Positions 36,193 through 49,772 of a stretch of 64,000 bases of DNA are shown piece after piece. The stretch is from Cinclus cinclus (lineage: Eukaryota > Chordata > Aves > Passeriformes > Cinclidae). The position numbers and the translations under genes were made by a program. Below the pieces are notes generated by a model. The model worked only from the letters and a program-made list of their open reading frames with translations. It did not search any database and was not told the DNA's origin. Position 1 is the stretch's first letter; every line of letters begins with the position of its first letter. The stretch is taken from NCBI RefSeq assembly GCF_963662255.1, contig NC_085046.1:142243762-142307761 (forward strand), written 5' to 3'.

Positions 36193-39021
36193 CAAAAACT
36201 ATTTGGCAGTGTTTTAGATCTGATGGCTAATAACTGGGTATTTACATTTGATTTAGCACCACCAGTTGTGATGATCTAATGTCGCTTAGTTTTTTTGTGG
36301 ATAACTCATCACATTTTTTTTTCATTTTACAATGATTCAGCATAATAATATGAGAGATAAAGAACATATAAAGAAAAGTGCATATTTCAGTAAGTAATAT
36401 AAAATTTCATTTAGGACCACGTTAGGAATGATGTGCTGAGCTCACACCAGAAGAGCAACGCCTGCATTTACTGGAAATATTGCAGAAAGAGTGAATGAAG
36501 TCATTGAAAACAAATTGCCATTCCCTTCCTAAATAGGCTTGGGCTGGAAAATGGTCCTCTGGGTTCTGACCAGATTTAGCCTTAACAGCCAATTTCTCTT
36601 ACAGAAACTGAGTAAATTCCCTTGGGAAACTGATCTGAAAAATATGGATGAGACTCTTTGAAAAGGGGAGTGATACATGAATATAACACAGTCAAAATAT
36701 ATCAAAAGCCATAAACTATTTTCCAGTGTTTGGGCAGTTTCAGAAGAGCACATTAATCTATTAACTCTTTTATGACTGCATCTGGAATAATGTTACACTT
36801 ATCCAAGTGTGTCAAAAGTTATGTGAACAACACCTATATCAGTCCCTAACTGAAATACACATAATTGACTATCAGGAAAACTATAAAGACTCTGAAACCT
36901 TAATGATACAGATCCAAGTACATATTGATAAGCTTGAAGAGAATATGATTTGTATTAACTCATGTACTTTCTACTGACATTGTTTTCAGAGTGTTGTGAA
37001 AGAGTAGGAAAACGTTGTGCAATAGTTGGTATGAACAAATTTTCTTTTGATTCTCCTACTACTTAAAAAACCTCCTACTCTTAAAGAAGTTATGAACATG
37101 TTTGAGGACGAAATCTTTTCCTGTCCACTTAAGCAGTACCCAGTTTTTTGTTTGCAAAAAGAAGAAAAATTCTCAGTTCCCCACCCACATGTGCCTCAGA
37201 TCACCCCAACAGATCTGAGGAGATATGGAAAGTCAAATAATGTGGTGTGAGAACCACAGGAACGACAGACTTTTCCATGACCTTTCCAAATCTAATAATG
37301 GCAAAGATAATTCTGTGCACAGAACCATCACCATGGACAGTCCTCCTGGTGCTCAGTACCTTCAGTTATCACAGTTTCAAACCTTTATTTTGTTCTTTGA
37401 TAGTTGATGAAAAAAATTTCTGTGAAATATACTTTCAGCTTAGCGTAGATCTCACCCTGGCACTTTCACTTCTGTGTAGTACATTTCCTCTTCTAAATCT
37501 TTCATTTCACACTGACAAGCACTTTAGCTAGAAAGCTGAGAGATGCTATGATAGAGTCATAGAAATTAGGAGTCATCAAATCAATCCCTGTGCCTTAGGG
37601 GTGGAGAAAGCAAAGAGATGACAGAAGGCCAGAAGATAGCAATACTATGCTATACAAATGTTTATCTTTACCAGCCAAGTAACTGCAGCAGTACATATGT
37701 TTCGTTTGTTGTTTTTGGTTTTGTTTCAGTTTTCTATTTTCTGACAATTCACTCTAAAAATCAACATCTGGTCTCTAATTTTTTTCTATGATTTTAAAAA
37801 TATATTTTACTTCAGTCTATAATCCTTGCTTCCTTCATGGATCACTAAGAGCACAGCTATAGCTTCTGGGCTCAGTTGCCACTTACAGTATGTAGACCTT
37901 TCAATATCCAAGAAATAATGACTGGCCTCTGTGTTAGAGACATCAGTATTTCTAAAATCAACAGGAGTGGAGTTTGATATCTGTGGGGAAATTTTGTAGG
38001 GAGAAAGTGAAGAGAGGAATACAGCAGACTCATAGCTAGTGTGAAATGTATTTTTCCTTGAAACCTCTCTCTCCCTGTCTTTCCTTGGTGGAGCTGGTCA
38101 AATCACTTAGTGACAATGAGTCTTCTTTTCCAATGTCACCTTTTCATTATTTCTCCACTCACTGTGATGACAATAAAAGACTGCTTCAGAAAGAAAAATA
38201 TTCTCAAGAGCTTGCCCTGCAGTGGTCTGGAGATGTGATTAAGTTTCCATAGATATGGACAGCTTCACACTCATTCAAAGCAAGGGCCTTGAGATTAGCT
38301 GGTAGATTTTGGATGTTTTCCAAGGCAAAAATGAAACAGAAACATCTGGACATTCTGCATGCACACTGCAGTGGCAGTGGGCTGTCATTCCCAGAGGCTG
38401 GACATGCCTTTCATCCTGTCTCCAATACCACTTCCCAAAGAGGTGACTTTATCTCTCTCACCTCATTCCTCTTCCCAAACAGAGCAGTGAATGTTCTTAC
38501 CCTCCCATCTGGAGGCTCTGCCTCTCCCTGGCATTGCAGACAAACAAGCACAGCACTTCCCCCATGGAAGTTGACCTGGTTAGAGCAAGCTGGGGATTGC
38601 CTGCGTGAGCTTCTCCACCAATAAATCAGATGGGTGGTAAAGATTTCCAGTTTGGATTCAGTGATGAACAGCTGTGGGGAGTAAATACCTCAGCTGGAAC
38701 AGCTGTAGCTGAAAGAGAATGCGTGACTACGTCCTGAGACAGCCAGTCAGTCTCAGACAGCTACGTAACAGGAGCAACTGAGCTGTGCTTATACAATCTC
38801 CAGGCACTTAAACAAAAGTTTTACCCTAAAACCTGCCTCAGTCACCATTAAAACACTAAAGCATTTTGCCATCTGTTCCCCAGCTAGAAAACAAACATGT
38901 TTAATTAACATCTCTTTATTTTCTGGTCCCAGATACCCACAAAAAACTAAAAGAAGTCTTAGAAGCTGACTGTAGAGAGAAGCTCTAAATACGCTGTTGC
39001 AAATACAAAATGACTCCCTTA

Positions 39022-39053
39022 AAAATATATAAAGCTTAAAATATATAAAGCTT
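39022..39053 (+). repeat. Perfect 16-base tandem duplication
   Basis: AAAATATATAAAGCTT occurs at 39022-39037 and again at 39038-39053 without a mismatch, consistent with a recent slippage duplication. Confidence 0.92.
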
Positions 39054-39651
39054 TTGCAAGACCTAGTCACAATGCCAAGAAGAACAGCTCTAGTAAATCC
39101 TAACAGGCAAAAATAAATCCAGATGAGTCTTTTTCAGAAAAAAAAACAAGAAACAAAATAATCAAGAACCCCATGAATGCAAAAACTACACCTGTAGAGG
39201 GTGAAGGATCCTTATTATACTCTGTTACCAATTTATCTCAAACTTTGGATGAAAGTATCTTGAATAAGGATAACATATGATAAACATTTACCTCATTTAC
39301 TTTATTAATATTTGTGGGGGATTTTTTTTTATATTGCAGGCCATGTGTATGATTTTCCAAAAAAAAGCAATAGGTTACTATGCTTCCAGTTCTATATTGA
39401 AGTCTTTCTGGAGTCTGAAACATTTCTGGAACTCCCTCAACTGCTATAAACAGAGGCTATAAGCCAGCTGGTAACATCAGTCTGATACACCCTATTAGAA
39501 AGTAGAAAGGCTTGCTTTCCAGCTGCCAATAATTTTTCTTATCTTTAATGATCTGGTGTTTAATACTCTGCACTAGGTGCCTGTTTCAAATGTTTGTTTG
39601 GTTTTTTGCAAAGAGAAGCTAGTTTCATGAATGAAGTTGGGGAAAAGAAAC

Positions 39652-39700
39652 CAAAACCAAACCAAACCAAAGAAACCAGAGGTGGTTTGGTTTGTTTTTG
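39652..39700. repeat. CCAAA-rich inverted repeat (17-base arms, one mismatch)
   Basis: A CCAAA-repeat arm at 39652-39668 pairs with a TTTGG-type arm at 39684-39700 around a 15-base loop, with one mismatch (39657 against 39695). It probably arose from simple-sequence expansion. A polypurine A-rich run follows. Confidence 0.8.
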
Positions 39701-39842
39701 TTGAAGTTAAAAAAAAACAAAGAAAGAAAAAAGGTAGAGAAGTTGGTCTTGAAATTTCTAATGTTTCATGGTTCAAAATAAGGTTTTGACTTTTAGAAAT
39801 ACTTAACATTTGTTTCGTGGCCAGGCTTTAGCAGTGCCCACA

Positions 39843-39928
39843 AGAGCAGCTCACATTTTCATTTTTTTATGCCTCAGTCTGCTGTAGAGCAGCTCACATT
39901 TTCATTTTTTTATGCATCAGTCTGCTAT
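39843..39928 (+). repeat. 43-base tandem duplication, two copies
   Basis: Unit 1 (39843-39885) and unit 2 (39886-39928) both begin AGAGCAGCTCACATTTTC and contain a T7 run. They differ at only two positions (GCC/GCA and TGT/TAT), and a third copy starts (AGAGCAC) before diverging. High identity indicates a young duplication. Confidence 0.95.
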
Positions 39929-42900
39929 AGAGCACATATCTGCAAAACCCTCTGAAAAAGCTTCTGGTTCTCCCTCAGAGCTCCTCATAGAAAGGATGGC
40001 AATCAGCTACCACTATCAGTTTCTGCTTTAACCCCCCCAGTGATTTGTGTGGGTATCAGCATTTCTGCATACAACAGAAAATCTACAAAGTCTATCCTTT
40101 TTCCTCATTTGATAATTTAAAAATTTGGAAAATTGCATTCTTCTGAAATTTACAAAGGAAATATAGATGCAATTTCAAGACGTATTAAAAATTCAGATTT
40201 AAGGCTGTCTCAGTGATCTTAATTCAATTCTATTATGCATATTGATACAATAATTAAAGATATCATTACACCTCACTTTTTTCATGCCAAAGATTGTGTC
40301 ATATTCATTATATAAAATATTATGCTCAGAACTTTATAGCAAAACAATCCCTAGAAAAGATTCAGGCCAAAGGACTGGTGCATGGAATAAAGAGGAGACA
40401 TACAAAATATTAACCACCTGATAGGGGTAGATGTTTCAGGAAATGGGAAGATATAAATAGAAGGAAAATAGGCATTGTGTGCTAAAGAGACACACCACTG
40501 TGCACAGACACATCTCTTTGCTGCTCTTCTAGATTCTCTCTACATGGGAGGTGATTATACAGAAGATGTAATTGCTTTTTCCTGGTGACTCAGGCATTGG
40601 CTCTCTCACACCATGTTTGCAGACACAAGCCCTTCAATTCAGCATTCACCTTCTGTTCCAGAAGGGACTTCAAATGAAGATTTACATTCAGAAGCATGAT
40701 GAAACAAATAGGGACAGTTTTCTTTAGCATTATTTGTGTAAAATATTGCCACAGGGACAGAAAAATTACCTTGATCATGAAATAATGTCTAAGATGGATT
40801 ATATCACACAGTTCTCTCCCTTTGACAATGTTTTACTGATGCTCCCTTGAAAACCAGTCAGAATTTACACCCTCTATATGCATTCATATGCACATATTAT
40901 ATTCAATTGTCTGTCTTTAACACAAAATATGTTTTTTAAAACTGTAAAATTGTGGATATAATTTTGCATCTGCACTTAGCTGGTGTAATTTAGGTCCCTG
41001 GAACAGGTAGCAAGACTACCCCCTAAATTACTGAGATATAAGATATATTAGGTGAAAAAATACCTCATTGATGTCATAGCATGTATTTCATATGTTATGG
41101 AAAACACAGCTTACTCTCCTGTATAATTTCATACCAAGAAGAAAGAAAAATATCATTCTTAGTAATAAAATTTCAGTGATGCTGCATTCTCTATGTCCAG
41201 CCCTACAATGTCATAAAATTGGTACCTCTTGCCTCTTATGGCTCCTAGTAAAAATTAAATCTCTTAGTGACATAAAGCAGGAGCTTCCAAGAACCATACT
41301 GTGCTTTGTGTTCCCCTAATGGAAAGGAGATATCAGGAGCAAAAGAAATTTAATTGGAGCACTCTGCTTTTTTGACTGTTCTTGGGCACCAGAGTAGCCC
41401 TTTGTGTGTGTGGATAACCAGGCAGAACATTCCTGAGGCTGCTGTAATTTATGCAAGGTACTGGACTGACATCTGGCTGCCTCCAGACTCCAGGGGAAGA
41501 TATAAGTGGCTTAAAGCCAGTTTTGCCTGTTTTAGTGATGAAAGCAGCTCAGAAAAAATCAGAAAATCTGGCACTTAAGTATACAAATTATAATAGTAAT
41601 ATTTTGGGCAGAGGAATAAATAGATGCTAGGCTGAGCAAATGTGGCCCAGTAGTGATGCACAAACAAAATCCCATCTGCTGGAGACTGCAAGCCTTTAAG
41701 ACTTATACTTTCAGGTTCATAGATTTTTAACAAAACATATAGATCATCAGAGTAAGATTAGGGACTGATAACTCAACTATGATGTGTATTTTGATTTCTT
41801 TTTAAAGCCTGACACTTCCAAATACTAACAGTAAGGTTTCTGTTTTCCTTCACAAATCTGCTTTACTTTACTGTTTGGATTATAAAGCAGGGATGAAAAC
41901 GGACTGGTGGGATAGTCCTGTACTCCTACCTCCATCTTTCTGTGTGCTGACATTTCTGGATAAGCTGTCCTTCCAGAAAACTGAAATAAGAAATGTTGTA
42001 GTTAGAATATGCTGATTTTTGATGTTCACTAAATGCACAGAAGGCATGTTGTATGGAATACCTTCCATCTCAAAACCTCTCTTTTTTGGCCATTGACACA
42101 TGCCACTAACATAACTTACACATATTTTGTGGTTTTGCTCTGTGAAGGAAGTATTAAGCTTTGACACACTGTAATAAATTTGTTTGGTATTGATAGAGAT
42201 TGGCTGCCTGAATGCTACCATTTTTATGAACTATAAATTGCTCCACAAGCTGTGGGACGAACAACCTTTCATAGTCAATTTTGACCTAAACCGCATAAAT
42301 CACTTGCAATGATTCTTTCAAGTGATTTCAGTTGTTTCTCCTGTGTAAATTTGTCTGAAAACGCATTTTCTAATGAAGTGCATCATTCTCACTCTGGAGA
42401 GTGTTTACAAATAATGCCCTGCAAATGCTTGAAATTTTAGGCAGACTTGTTACCACCTTACCCACGTGGTGGTTTTCTGGCCGCTATAGGATGGCCAGAT
42501 GCAGCAGTACAAAGCAAGTCTATGTCTGAAATGCAATATTAATATTACTGTCAGAGCTTTTTGGACCAGCTCCTGGATCCTGGTTATCCTGTACTTACAA
42601 ACCACTCACGAATAGAGACAACACAGTTACAATACTCTGTCACCTTGGGCCTCATCAACCCTTTCTGGGGATGAGGCAACCACACTGGGCTTCTGCCTTG
42701 TGGGAAACTATACAATCACTGAGAAAACACTGAGAAAGCAATGTGAACCCCCCTTTTTCTGAAAAGGACCCAAACTGCATAATGATCGAATGGTCAAGAC
42801 TGCAACAAGGTCATGATAAGGGCTGGACTTAATCCTAAATTCTAATCCAGTACTGGAAAAACCATGCTCTCCTTTAACTTTTACAAAGGTTATTGGAAAT

Positions 42901-45900
42901 ATCCGTTCAATTAATACTGGTGAGACTGAGACAGATTTTGCTGCCATTCAGTTTTAAGTTTCCTAATCTTTCTATTTTCTCCTTTCTGTAGTGTCTGTCA
43001 TAGACATTTCCTATCCTAGGGTGAAAATAATTGAGCAGTTAACAGAAGTATCAGTATCAGAATTAACCTCTTCTCTGTGGTAAAATGGCATTGTGTTAAT
43101 CTCCCTAAAAGAGGGTCACCTCCCTCAGAATGTCTGAGGATGATGTTTAGTTAGATATATTCTCAGTGAACCTCTGAGGACTTTTGAGGCATACTGGACA
43201 TATCACTTCGAGGTAAAACAGAGAAATGTTTTCAGATAGAAAAAAAGAGGGGATTTCTCTTATTTAATTTTCTTAATTCTTTCTGGAACTGAATGGAAAT
43301 CAAATCCCTGAAATTAAATTCTGAAAAAATTCCGTGTTCTAACCCAGACACTGCTAGTTACCAGGTACCAATCTGGGAAATACCATTGGAGAGAGGTGCC
43401 TGCCCTACTGACAGCTAACCCCAGAGAGCAGTTCTCCTCGCTGTAGAAGAGGCACAGGTAAGTCTCTTAAGGTAGATAAAGTAGATGAAATACTTGAATC
43501 CAATCTTCCACCTCTCTGTTGTGCTACTGGTAGGTTGACTCTCTGTCTCCTGACTCCTGTATCAGTACAGTTCACTTTTCTGTCTGCAGTGAAAGACTCT
43601 CCCTGATAGACTTGTCCAGGAACTGTACTGTCCTCACAATTTGTGGAGAGGATAAACCCGGATCTTGACAACTCTGCTCTGCCCTTCTACACCTTTGAGT
43701 GGCTCAGGCAGTTACTGATCCTGACCTGTTTCCATGGAATGAACACCTTTGGGTCTGGGATTGGGCTTTTTGCGTGACATTAGAAAAGGAGCTCCTTGCA
43801 CCTACTCTGCTGAGAGGTATAAAACCATCATCATCATCATCATTCTTAGAACAAACAGGGTTTTTTCCCCTGAGCCTGCTTGGATAACCTTGTACCAAGT
43901 AGTTTACTACAGTTTTTCATGTGGATGTCACTCTCACAAAAAAAAAGGGTTGAATAGAAAAATAATTATTTATGCACCTATTTACATCAATCTCTCCCCG
44001 TGAGAAGACAGGACTTTTCTTGCCCAATATCTCAGACTAGCAATATGCCTGCCATTGTTGCAGGGTTAACCTGACTATGAGTTTCATCCTTTATGTCACA
44101 CAGCACTGCTAAATATATCTGTTGTTTGAGCTCATTAGATTTGCCAAATGTCTAGATGTTTCCCTGACTCCTAGCTCTACAGAATTCCTTTGTCCAGATG
44201 ACTCATTTATTCATGAAGTTTTTTCAGCCACATAATTGTTTTTCATTATTTACTGACCATCAGGCTTTTCTCTTTTTAAAATTTTGCTCCCTTCCTCCCC
44301 CTGCATCATTGTCCTAGTGAAAAAAATCCAGTTTTACCCAAAACAAAAATTACAAAGAGACAAAAAAAATGACACAACAGTGGCTGGTTGCATAGTCTTT
44401 AAAAAGTAGGGTGCTTTACAGATCCACACAATGGCAGTGTCATGAGGAAAAGCCAAGTGGGTTGCTTTGTGGGTGGTAGGGTGACTTTTCTTCAGAATAA
44501 GAAAAACAGCTGTGACGTTTTCCAAAGTCACTGTCAGAACTATGTTTTCACAAAGAGGAAAAAGAGTTCAAGAGAGACTAACAGAGAAAGCATGCAAAGA
44601 CACAACTTAAAGAGCAGGTGTTTCATGACAGATCAGAAAGAGTAACCCAGCAGAAAAAGAACTGTGACAAAGCAAACATCAGCATAGAAAATGTTCAATA
44701 TTTTTCCAATCACAACCATTGTTCTGCTTAACTGATGCTGGCAAACAACCCTGCTGCAACCTTTTAGGTATAGAGGATCAATGAACAATTAATGGTGCCA
44801 CTAGATACACTATGATGCATAAAATAGCTTTTATTATATTCCCAGAATGGCTGTAACTCCTGTTTCCCTTAATCCTGGAATCAGGAGTTCTCTATTCTGC
44901 TTATCTCTGTAAAGTAGAATAAAAACTTGGATCAAATCTGGATGTCAGCTTTTGAGGTCATTGTGACCTGAAAGAACCAAGGGCACACCCAGTGTAAAAA
45001 GAAACATATTGATTTGTTCTCTGAATATTTTTTTTTGTTCAGCATGATGCACATGCTAAGCAAATCAGGAATGACTAATGGGGTTAAATGTGATCACCAC
45101 CATATCAAATATCAGCTCAGAGATGCCCTTTCTGCATTAATCAGATTTCACAGTATTAGAAATAGAATTTGTTTTAATTTTGTCTTTATCCCTTGAGATA
45201 CATACCTGGGTTAGACATGGCAGTTGGAGCCATGAGGTTGAATCCTGTGTCTCACAATCAAAATTTGGTGTTTTAGCCACAGTATGAGACTAATATGAGG
45301 TGGCTCTAAGTACCAGCCACTTAATGCCTATGAATCTATCATTATATGCAATGAAATGAGAAGCTAAATACTTGCAAATTTCTTGTTGACAAGACTGATC
45401 AGTTAGAAAGTAACTAGATGCACCAAGAAACACACAGCCACAAGAGAAATGGACCTGAGCTATTCACCATTTCACAACTCTGGATTTTGGGCAAACCCAG
45501 GAATAGAGAAAAAAAATTAAGCAGACAAGCATGCCATAATAATTACCATATCCCAAGCATGTACTGTTAGCAGCTCACAGTCAGCAACAGCACAATGTCT
45601 CCCTGCTGGTCTGTACTGAATGGAGGTTTCTCCACTGCCATCCCAGCCAGCAGATATGAGGAGGACAGGATAAGGAAATAGGGGTCAGCTTAGGAGGCAA
45701 GGGTCTGTGCAAGTATATGCCAGATCCCTAAAGATGCAGGCCATGATGTGCACTAGGCACACATTTTCATCCCTGCCTCCTACTGATCCCAACTGCTGAT
45801 GCAATTGTTCCTTAATGCCAAAAACTAGGATGCAAAAGGACATCTTAAATTCACTGCTGTCTTGACCATGCAGTTTTGAGCACACCTCAACCCTAATAGA

Positions 45901-48817
45901 GCTCTCCTCTCTGACAAAGAAAGGAGAATACTGTGCTGCTGCAAGTCTGGGAGGGCAATAGTTAATCCTATGGTCACAATTTCTCTAAAATCAGTTGACT
46001 TCTGCTATGTCTGAAATGCTATTTTAGCGCTTTAAACTTCAGGCGAACTTCCAGCACAGACATTCCTATATCCCAGAAGGCTTATTTAAGTGCATATATG
46101 TTTAAAGCTTGGAGAAATGGCATTTAGTTCACTTTGCCCTCAATCTATTGCATAAAGGATTAGGGATTTTATCCTCAAAACTGCTACTGTTCTTCACCCA
46201 TAAGCAAACTTTTTTGACATTGGTGAGTTTATCTTGGTCTAACAAATTTATTACTTTCTGGAGAAATGACCAAACCACACAATATTTAGCACAGACTATA
46301 GATGAATGGAGTACTACTCAGTTTCCCTCAGCCCATTCTCAGGATTTCATCCAATTAAAAAAAATAACTAGAGTACCTTCAAAAAAGCCTAGGTGACCCT
46401 GAAACCTAAATTAAATTAACTCCCAACAGTCATCTAGGTTCCTGGCTGGCTCAGACTTCCACTGCGATGTAAATTCTTAAATATTTTAATTACAACTGAG
46501 AAGCAGTATCCTAAGTCACTTAGTTTCTTCTGACAATTTTATCTGGGAACTGATGAACAACATCAGAGTTTAATCTTATTTGTCAGTCTGCACACACATC
46601 TTTAAGTGGGCAGTGTTTCACACTTAAATTTTTTTTCCATAAAAACCAAAAGAACTGACAGAGTGATTCAACAAGAAAAAAATACCAGCTGCATCTCTTC
46701 TGGGTAGTGACTAAAAAACTGGCACCAAGCATCCCTAAGGATTCCCAAATCTGCTGGCATGATACAGAAGGGTGAAATAACTGGTGTCACAGTCTCTGGA
46801 ATCCAGCTGCCTTCTGCCAAGATTGGTTTAAAATTGCTATTGGATATTTTTTGTGTGTGATCAATATTTGTTTGCTGCTCACTGGCAACCTGGCACTTTG
46901 AGCATAGCTTGATAATACTCAAGGAACTTCTTGTCATGCGTGGGGGAATTTTGTGTTGTGCCTTCATGAGAATGGCACAGTAACTGGGTGAAGGAATCAT
47001 GAATTGGGTGAATGAATCAGTGTCAGAATCATCAGGCTCTGGGGAAAAGAAGCATGGGGCTGCCAGCTCTCCTGAAAAATATTTTATCTCTGGCCAAACT
47101 TGATAGTAGAAACAAAAGTACTTTATTCCTTTTAATCTTGATTAGAGTGTGACATGCATTTTATATCTCTCCCTATCTGTAGGACTTCTTTAGCATAAAT
47201 CAGCCTAAGACTGCTGAAGATAAAGGGATGCAGTTTTCCACTACTACATATTAACATCACAGAATAACAAATTAACACATTGGCATCCTAAAATGTTTTT
47301 AGAGATGGAATTCCTATCTATATATGAGCTTGGAAATGAGTTGAGATATAGGAGAAACTCCTGAATTTCCCCTTCATTGCATGTCTGTGCTCTAGTTCTG
47401 GGTTGTAATTAACCAAAAGCACTTATGTCATATTTAGAAGGGTTTATGCATCTGTTTCTCTAATATACAACAAAGATGGTTCTTTCCATGATACTCTGAT
47501 TTTCAATGCAAATAAAATAATTGTGGAACCACAAAAGGACAACGTACAATTTATATTCCTAAAGAATTTGTGGTGCTTGACATATGGGTAATAAGAGATG
47601 CTTTCTTATGCTGAAGAGCTATAGGGCCTAACTGGAAAGGAAAACATAATTTTCTACATGGTGAAGTGACATACAGACAATGTGACTCTTCCAGTGTCAC
47701 CAAGTAAAAATCTGGGACAGAGGCCAGCACAGCACCAACCTCAAGGAGAGTCCTTCTCCTCGTGAATTTCTTTTGTGTGTCATTTCTCTCCAACCAGTTT
47801 TCCAGAGCTGTATTTTCAGTTTTTCACCTCCTCTTCTGTTGTCTGTTTCTAGCAAAACTCCCTCTTGCTGCCTATTTCTTTAAGGAGAACATAAGGATGG
47901 CCAGCCTGGGACAAGGCTGAGGTCCATCCACAGGGAATGCTGGTAGAGGGGTGGCTCTTTAATACTATCAGCTGTATTATACTCTTTTATGAAATGTGAT
48001 GGATTTCAATGAGTAACAGCTGTTCTGTGCATAGGACACTAACGCTAATCTGCAGAATTCTGTGGAGACTAGATGGAAGAAAGGTACTGCCTGGATGTTC
48101 TAAGCAGAAATAAATGTCAGGGTGGCTAAAAAGGGGAGGGAAGTGAGGAAAGAAGAGAAAAAATTTTGCATTTTTGAAAGGAGCTATTTTGGGAACTGTT
48201 TTGGCATATTTCCCAGTTTCTTGTCCTGGGTTCGTGGCAGTCAGTTTAATTAGTTTTTCTCTGTACAACTTCTGAAACATTGCAATTGTGATTTGTGCCT
48301 GGTAGGTCATTAATTTTCTTCCGGCCCATTTTAATGCACAGACTCCTCAGAGCTGGCAAAAACAAGATCTGGCACATGATTCATATTGATTGATGGTCAT
48401 CTTTCATCTGACGTAACAGGTGAGGAAAAAAAGGACATGGACACAGGAAATGCTATAGGAATCTCTGAGTCAAAGACAATTAAAATTATAGTGAAAAGAC
48501 TACCTTTCAGTATTGTGTTAACCATCACCAAAGTCTCATTGTAGATATTCTAAATGACCATATTTTGTCTCAAAAATAGCTTAGCTTCCATCATCATCAG
48601 AATTTTGATGTCATTTCCCACTAAAATCAGTTTTCAAAAATCACATCAGTAGGTGTGATGTATACTCATGACTTTGAGAATTTGGGTCATACAGTCTAAA
48701 AATCAAGGCAGGCAAAGGGCTGGGTGGGAAGCCCTGAGAAGTGGAGTGGTTTGTTCCTCATGGAAGTAACTCATGGGCTAGAGGAAACAGCTTTTCAAGT
48801 CCTATTACAGAATTACA

Positions 48818-48843
48818 TTTTTTTTTGTTTTGTTTTGTTTTTT
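48818..48843 (+). repeat. T run with (TTTTG)n units
   Basis: A T run leads into GTTTTGTTTTGTTTTTT, about three TTTTG units of simple sequence. Confidence 0.85.
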
Positions 48844-49747
48844 CCTTTGGAGAGAGGGAAATAGCCTTATCTTTACTGGACTCTCAGGACATCCCTGTGG
48901 TGAGTGAAATTACCTGTCTAAGGCTCCCAGCTGATCTGCCTGGGACTTTGCACCAAGATTTAAGATTCATGCACTGCATATGGCATTAACAGCAGCACTG
49001 TAAGAGGCACCTCACAAGTTCATGAGACACATCTTTCTTTCTAAATGTCTTGGAAATGAGACATCAGCAGTGAAGCTTAAACTCTGAGTCAAGGTATTAA
49101 TTACCATTTCCTACTCAGATGAATCCATCTCTTTTCCCAGTTCATCCTTCCTTGGATCTGTGCAGCTGGGAGTTCTGTTGCAGGCTGTTGAGTGTGATAC
49201 AATGATGTGCTCCTGTGTGCAAATGCAATGTGTGCTGATTCTCAGGTTTCCCTTTCTTTTGGCTCAATCCTGTGAGATCTTGCTTATCTAGAGCCATTTA
49301 CTGCAGGCAGCTATGACCCATCCAAGGCTTGCTAATGGCCTGCGAGAAGTTGCATTCCTTGGTCACATAAAACCAATGAAAAATGTAAAATAATTAAATT
49401 TATCCCTAGACACCAACATATTTATCCTTCTAGCTGAGGCCTGCTTTATCAGAACAGCATGGAAACAAATTCTCATTATGCTGATGGAAGGCAGATTCTG
49501 TTTCCCATGTAAGCCATGTGGAGCAGCCCCTTGCTTTTGATGCCATATGTTTTCATGATCACAGTGATTTGCTTTGGTTTGCTTTCATTTACTTCCTAGA
49601 AATATGAGAGTCAGGGGAAATGGTAGGTGCTGTATTTGCTTCTGCTTTGTTGATAGCTCTGTATATTATTCAAACCATGTATTTATTCCCAGAGGAGAAA
49701 TATCATTAAGGTATTGCTAATGTTGACAATATATCACTCTTTAGGTG

Positions 49748-49772
49748 ATTTATTTATTTATTTATTATTATA
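49748..49772 (+). repeat. (ATTT)n / (ATT)n tract
   Basis: Four ATTT units (49748-49763) grade into ATT units and TATA. Confidence 0.9.

Larger units (their letters stand above)
34619..39842. other. Unique non-coding DNA with small structured repeats
   Basis: No gene recognised. It contains a near-palindrome at 36171-36192, a 16-base tandem duplication at 39022-39053 and a CCAAA/TTTGG inverted repeat at 39652-39700. Frames of 124 codons (35676-36050, plus) and 111 codons (38289-38624, plus) have no domain features. Confidence 0.5.

Noticed and set aside
37545..37620. Possible eroded CR1 tail (ATAGAGTCATAGAAATTAGG)
   Set aside because: Only the short octamer-like part resembles CR1; the diagnostic GGTTGGAAGGGACC segment is missing.
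46668..47000. 110-codon minus-strand frame with a protein-like C-terminus
   Set aside because: No recognisable family and no convincing splice sites on both sides.
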